From: Moraxellaceae bacterium UBA2032
GTDB taxonomy: Bacteria; Pseudomonadota; Gammaproteobacteria; Pseudomonadales; Moraxellaceae
Assembly: GCA_002333125.1 (NCBI GenBank)
Contig: DDBM01000062.1
Location: 10,372-17,931, forward strand
Direction: 5' to 3'
DNA length: 7,560 nt
Each line of letters starts with the position of its first letter. The first letter of the stretch is position 1. The notes below the pieces were generated by a model. It saw nothing but the letters and a program-made list of their open reading frames with translations, had not been told where the DNA came from and did not search any database. Below, in pieces: positions 6,811 through 7,560 of the stretch. Both the position numbers and the translations under genes were made by a program.

Positions 6811-7083
6811 ATGATAGATTGGCGCAAAATTTTTGGCGGTGACAAAAAAAGCAACACAGCATCTACCGCCAGAGACCGCTTAATGGTTGTTGTTGCTCAT
6901 CAGCGTGGCTATGGCAGTGCTGCGCCTTATTTACCTCAACTACGTGCCGAAATACTTGCCGTTGTGCGTAAATATGTTCAAGTACCCGATACGGCAGTAC
7001 AAGTACAGGTACAACAAAAAGATGGCTTAGAAGTTATCGAAATGGATATCACTTTACCCGAAGAGCAACGGATTAGTTTGTAA
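6811..7083 (+). CDS. minE: Cell division topological specificity factor MinE
   Basis: A small 90-residue protein (E. coli 88) that stimulates MinD ATPase, displaces MinC and drives MinCD off the membrane, so that division is allowed only at midcell. In order: an N-terminal amphipathic membrane-contact segment (MIDWRKIFGG); the MinD-contact stretch TARDRLMVVVAHQRG (about 19-33); the conserved helix YLPQLRAEILAVVRKYV (about 40-56); and the dimer beta strands VQVQVQQKDGLEVIEMDITLP. The ribosome binding site GGGAG (6799-6803) is embedded in the last codons of minD, 7 bases before ATG, which is strong evidence for coupling. The C-terminus ends shortly after the conserved ITLPE, as usual. Two hairpins follow the stop codon. 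Confidence 0.97.
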   Translation: MIDWRKIFGGDKKSNTASTARDRLMVVVAHQRGYGSAAPYLPQLRAEILAVVRKYVQVPDTAVQVQVQQKDGLEVIEMDITLPEEQRISL

Positions 7084-7088
7084 CAAAC

Positions 7089-7116
7089 TGGCTTTACAGA
7101 TAATGATGTAAAGCCA
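7089..7116. repeat. 10-bp perfect inverted repeat after minE
   Basis: TGGCTTTACA (7089-7098) and TGTAAAGCCA (7107-7116) are perfectly complementary around an 8-nt loop. AAGGA rather than T follows, so this is not itself an intrinsic terminator. It starts 5 bases after the minE stop and probably stabilises the 3' end of the minDE transcript or assists the terminator 9 bases further on. Confidence 0.7.
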
Positions 7117-7124
7117 AGGACAAC

Positions 7125-7159
7125 AAAAGCTTACCTACCCTATCGTATGTAAGCTTTTC
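7125..7159 (+). terminator. Rho-independent terminator of the minDE transcript
   Basis: AAAAGCTTAC (7125-7134) pairs perfectly with GTAAGCTTTT (7149-7158). After one mismatch, three further pairs (TAC/GTA, 7136-7138 with 7145-7147) leave a 6-nt loop. The A tract on the left and T tract on the right are typical of a terminator able to act on either strand. The T run is only four long before C. Confidence 0.7.
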
Positions 7160-7178
7160 TATTTAGTGGAACGTAGAT

Positions 7179-7460
7179 ATGGCCTTTACTCAACCTGCTA
7201 ACTTTAATGAAGAATGGAGTGATGAGCGTGTTAAATCGTATTTAAACCATCAAGCTCCAGATGGCGACAATCCAGACTTTAATGTTTTATATGTGGCCTA
7301 TAAACATATGCGGGCGGCTGACTTTGCACGTTTTTTAGTATTTTTTAAAGCCGATGGTCGTGATGTAAATGCGCTTAATACACAAGGTAAAAGTTTTTTA
7401 GAGCTTGTAAAAGAACATCCTCATGCAAGCGAGTTTGTAAAGATATTGAGTGCCGCTTAG
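7179..7460 (+). CDS. Small conserved protein, resembling the PA4642 family, function unknown
   Basis: A 93-residue acidic soluble protein with no signal peptide or membrane segment. The best recognised stretch is QAPDGDNPDFNVLYVAYKHMRAADFARFL and on to GRDVNALNTQGKSFLELV, which resembles, from memory, the family named after Pseudomonas aeruginosa PA4642, found in Pseudomonadales. The N..G..FL.. ending looks like a degenerate ankyrin-type helix pair, but this is a loose resemblance. The ATG start has a weak binding site (GTGGA, 7166-7170) eight bases upstream. The gene lies 20 bp past the minDE terminator with no clear promoter of its own, so it may be expressed by read-through. No function is assigned; family naming is moderately certain and coding status is well supported by composition and conserved motifs. 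Confidence 0.75.
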   Translation: MAFTQPANFNEEWSDERVKSYLNHQAPDGDNPDFNVLYVAYKHMRAADFARFLVFFKADGRDVNALNTQGKSFLELVKEHPHASEFVKILSAA

Positions 7461-7479
7461 CAATAGCAAGGCGCGTGTT

Positions 7480-7507
7480 ACTCAAAAAACAGGCTTGAGT
7501 TTTGCCT
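7480..7507. terminator. Weak terminator candidates downstream of the last gene
   Basis: On +, ACTCAA (7480-7485) pairs with TTGAGT (7495-7500) around a 9-nt loop and is followed by TTT. On -, AGGC/GCCT (7507-7504 with 7494-7491) is followed by TGTTTTTT, which could end a gene entering from the right. Both stems are short and mutually exclusive. The remaining bases to 7560 are A-rich with no other structure that I see. Confidence 0.3.
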
Positions 7508-7560
7508 ACAAATAGCACAAAAAACAATCTAAAAAGCACTCTAAACCCTATAAATAGCAA

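Noticed and set aside
7375..7560. Open frame on the - strand running in from the right edge
   Set aside because: It overlaps the conserved C-terminus of the last gene and its Phe/Leu-rich start merely reflects A-rich + strand sequence. A gene beginning outside the window cannot be wholly excluded.

Overview
This window looks like housekeeping chromosome from an AT-rich gammaproteobacterium. A member of the Pseudomonadales, probably Moraxellaceae or a relative, is my best guess. The reasons are a minC-minD-minE cell-division locus with gammaproteobacterial-type proteins, a large DUF349 protein of the Pseudomonas/Moraxellaceae kind, a small protein resembling the PA4642 family, low GC and heavy CAA/AAA codon use. 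Every gene is on the + strand. I saw no mobile element, CRISPR array, tRNA, rRNA or prophage signature.

Region 1 (1-851) is the 3' part of a CaiB/BaiF-type CoA-transferase or racemase gene most like alpha-methylacyl-CoA racemase; its first ~90 codons lie outside the window. Region 2 (852-1100) holds a weak terminator-like structure, a 16-bp hairpin, a candidate extended -10 promoter, and a second small hairpin followed by six T. Region 3 (1101-3830) encodes a 909-residue glutamine-rich helical protein with several DUF349-type modules and ends in a probable terminator. Region 4 (3933-4937) encodes a protein with four membrane segments resembling an isolated voltage-sensor domain, with no visible pore and a long unrecognised C-terminal part; it starts at TTG.

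Region 5 (4938-7158) is the Min locus. minC has its own candidate promoter and no clear ribosome binding site. A 223-bp spacer follows, carrying a possible extended -10 promoter for the next genes. minD (GTG start) and minE are tightly coupled with a 3-nt gap. MinC inhibits FtsZ, MinD recruits MinC to the membrane in its ATP form, and MinE stimulates MinD ATPase to drive the pole-to-pole oscillation that keeps the Z ring at midcell. Two tandem hairpins close the locus, the second being a good terminator. Region 6 (7179-7460) is a small acidic conserved protein of unknown function, followed by ~100 bp of AT-rich sequence with weak terminator candidates.

The window is mostly ordinary. The points most worth checking are the pore-less voltage-sensor-like protein, the separation of minC from minDE by a promoter-bearing spacer, the promoter-hairpin-T-run leader of the DUF349 gene, and the strong hairpins that are not simple terminators.
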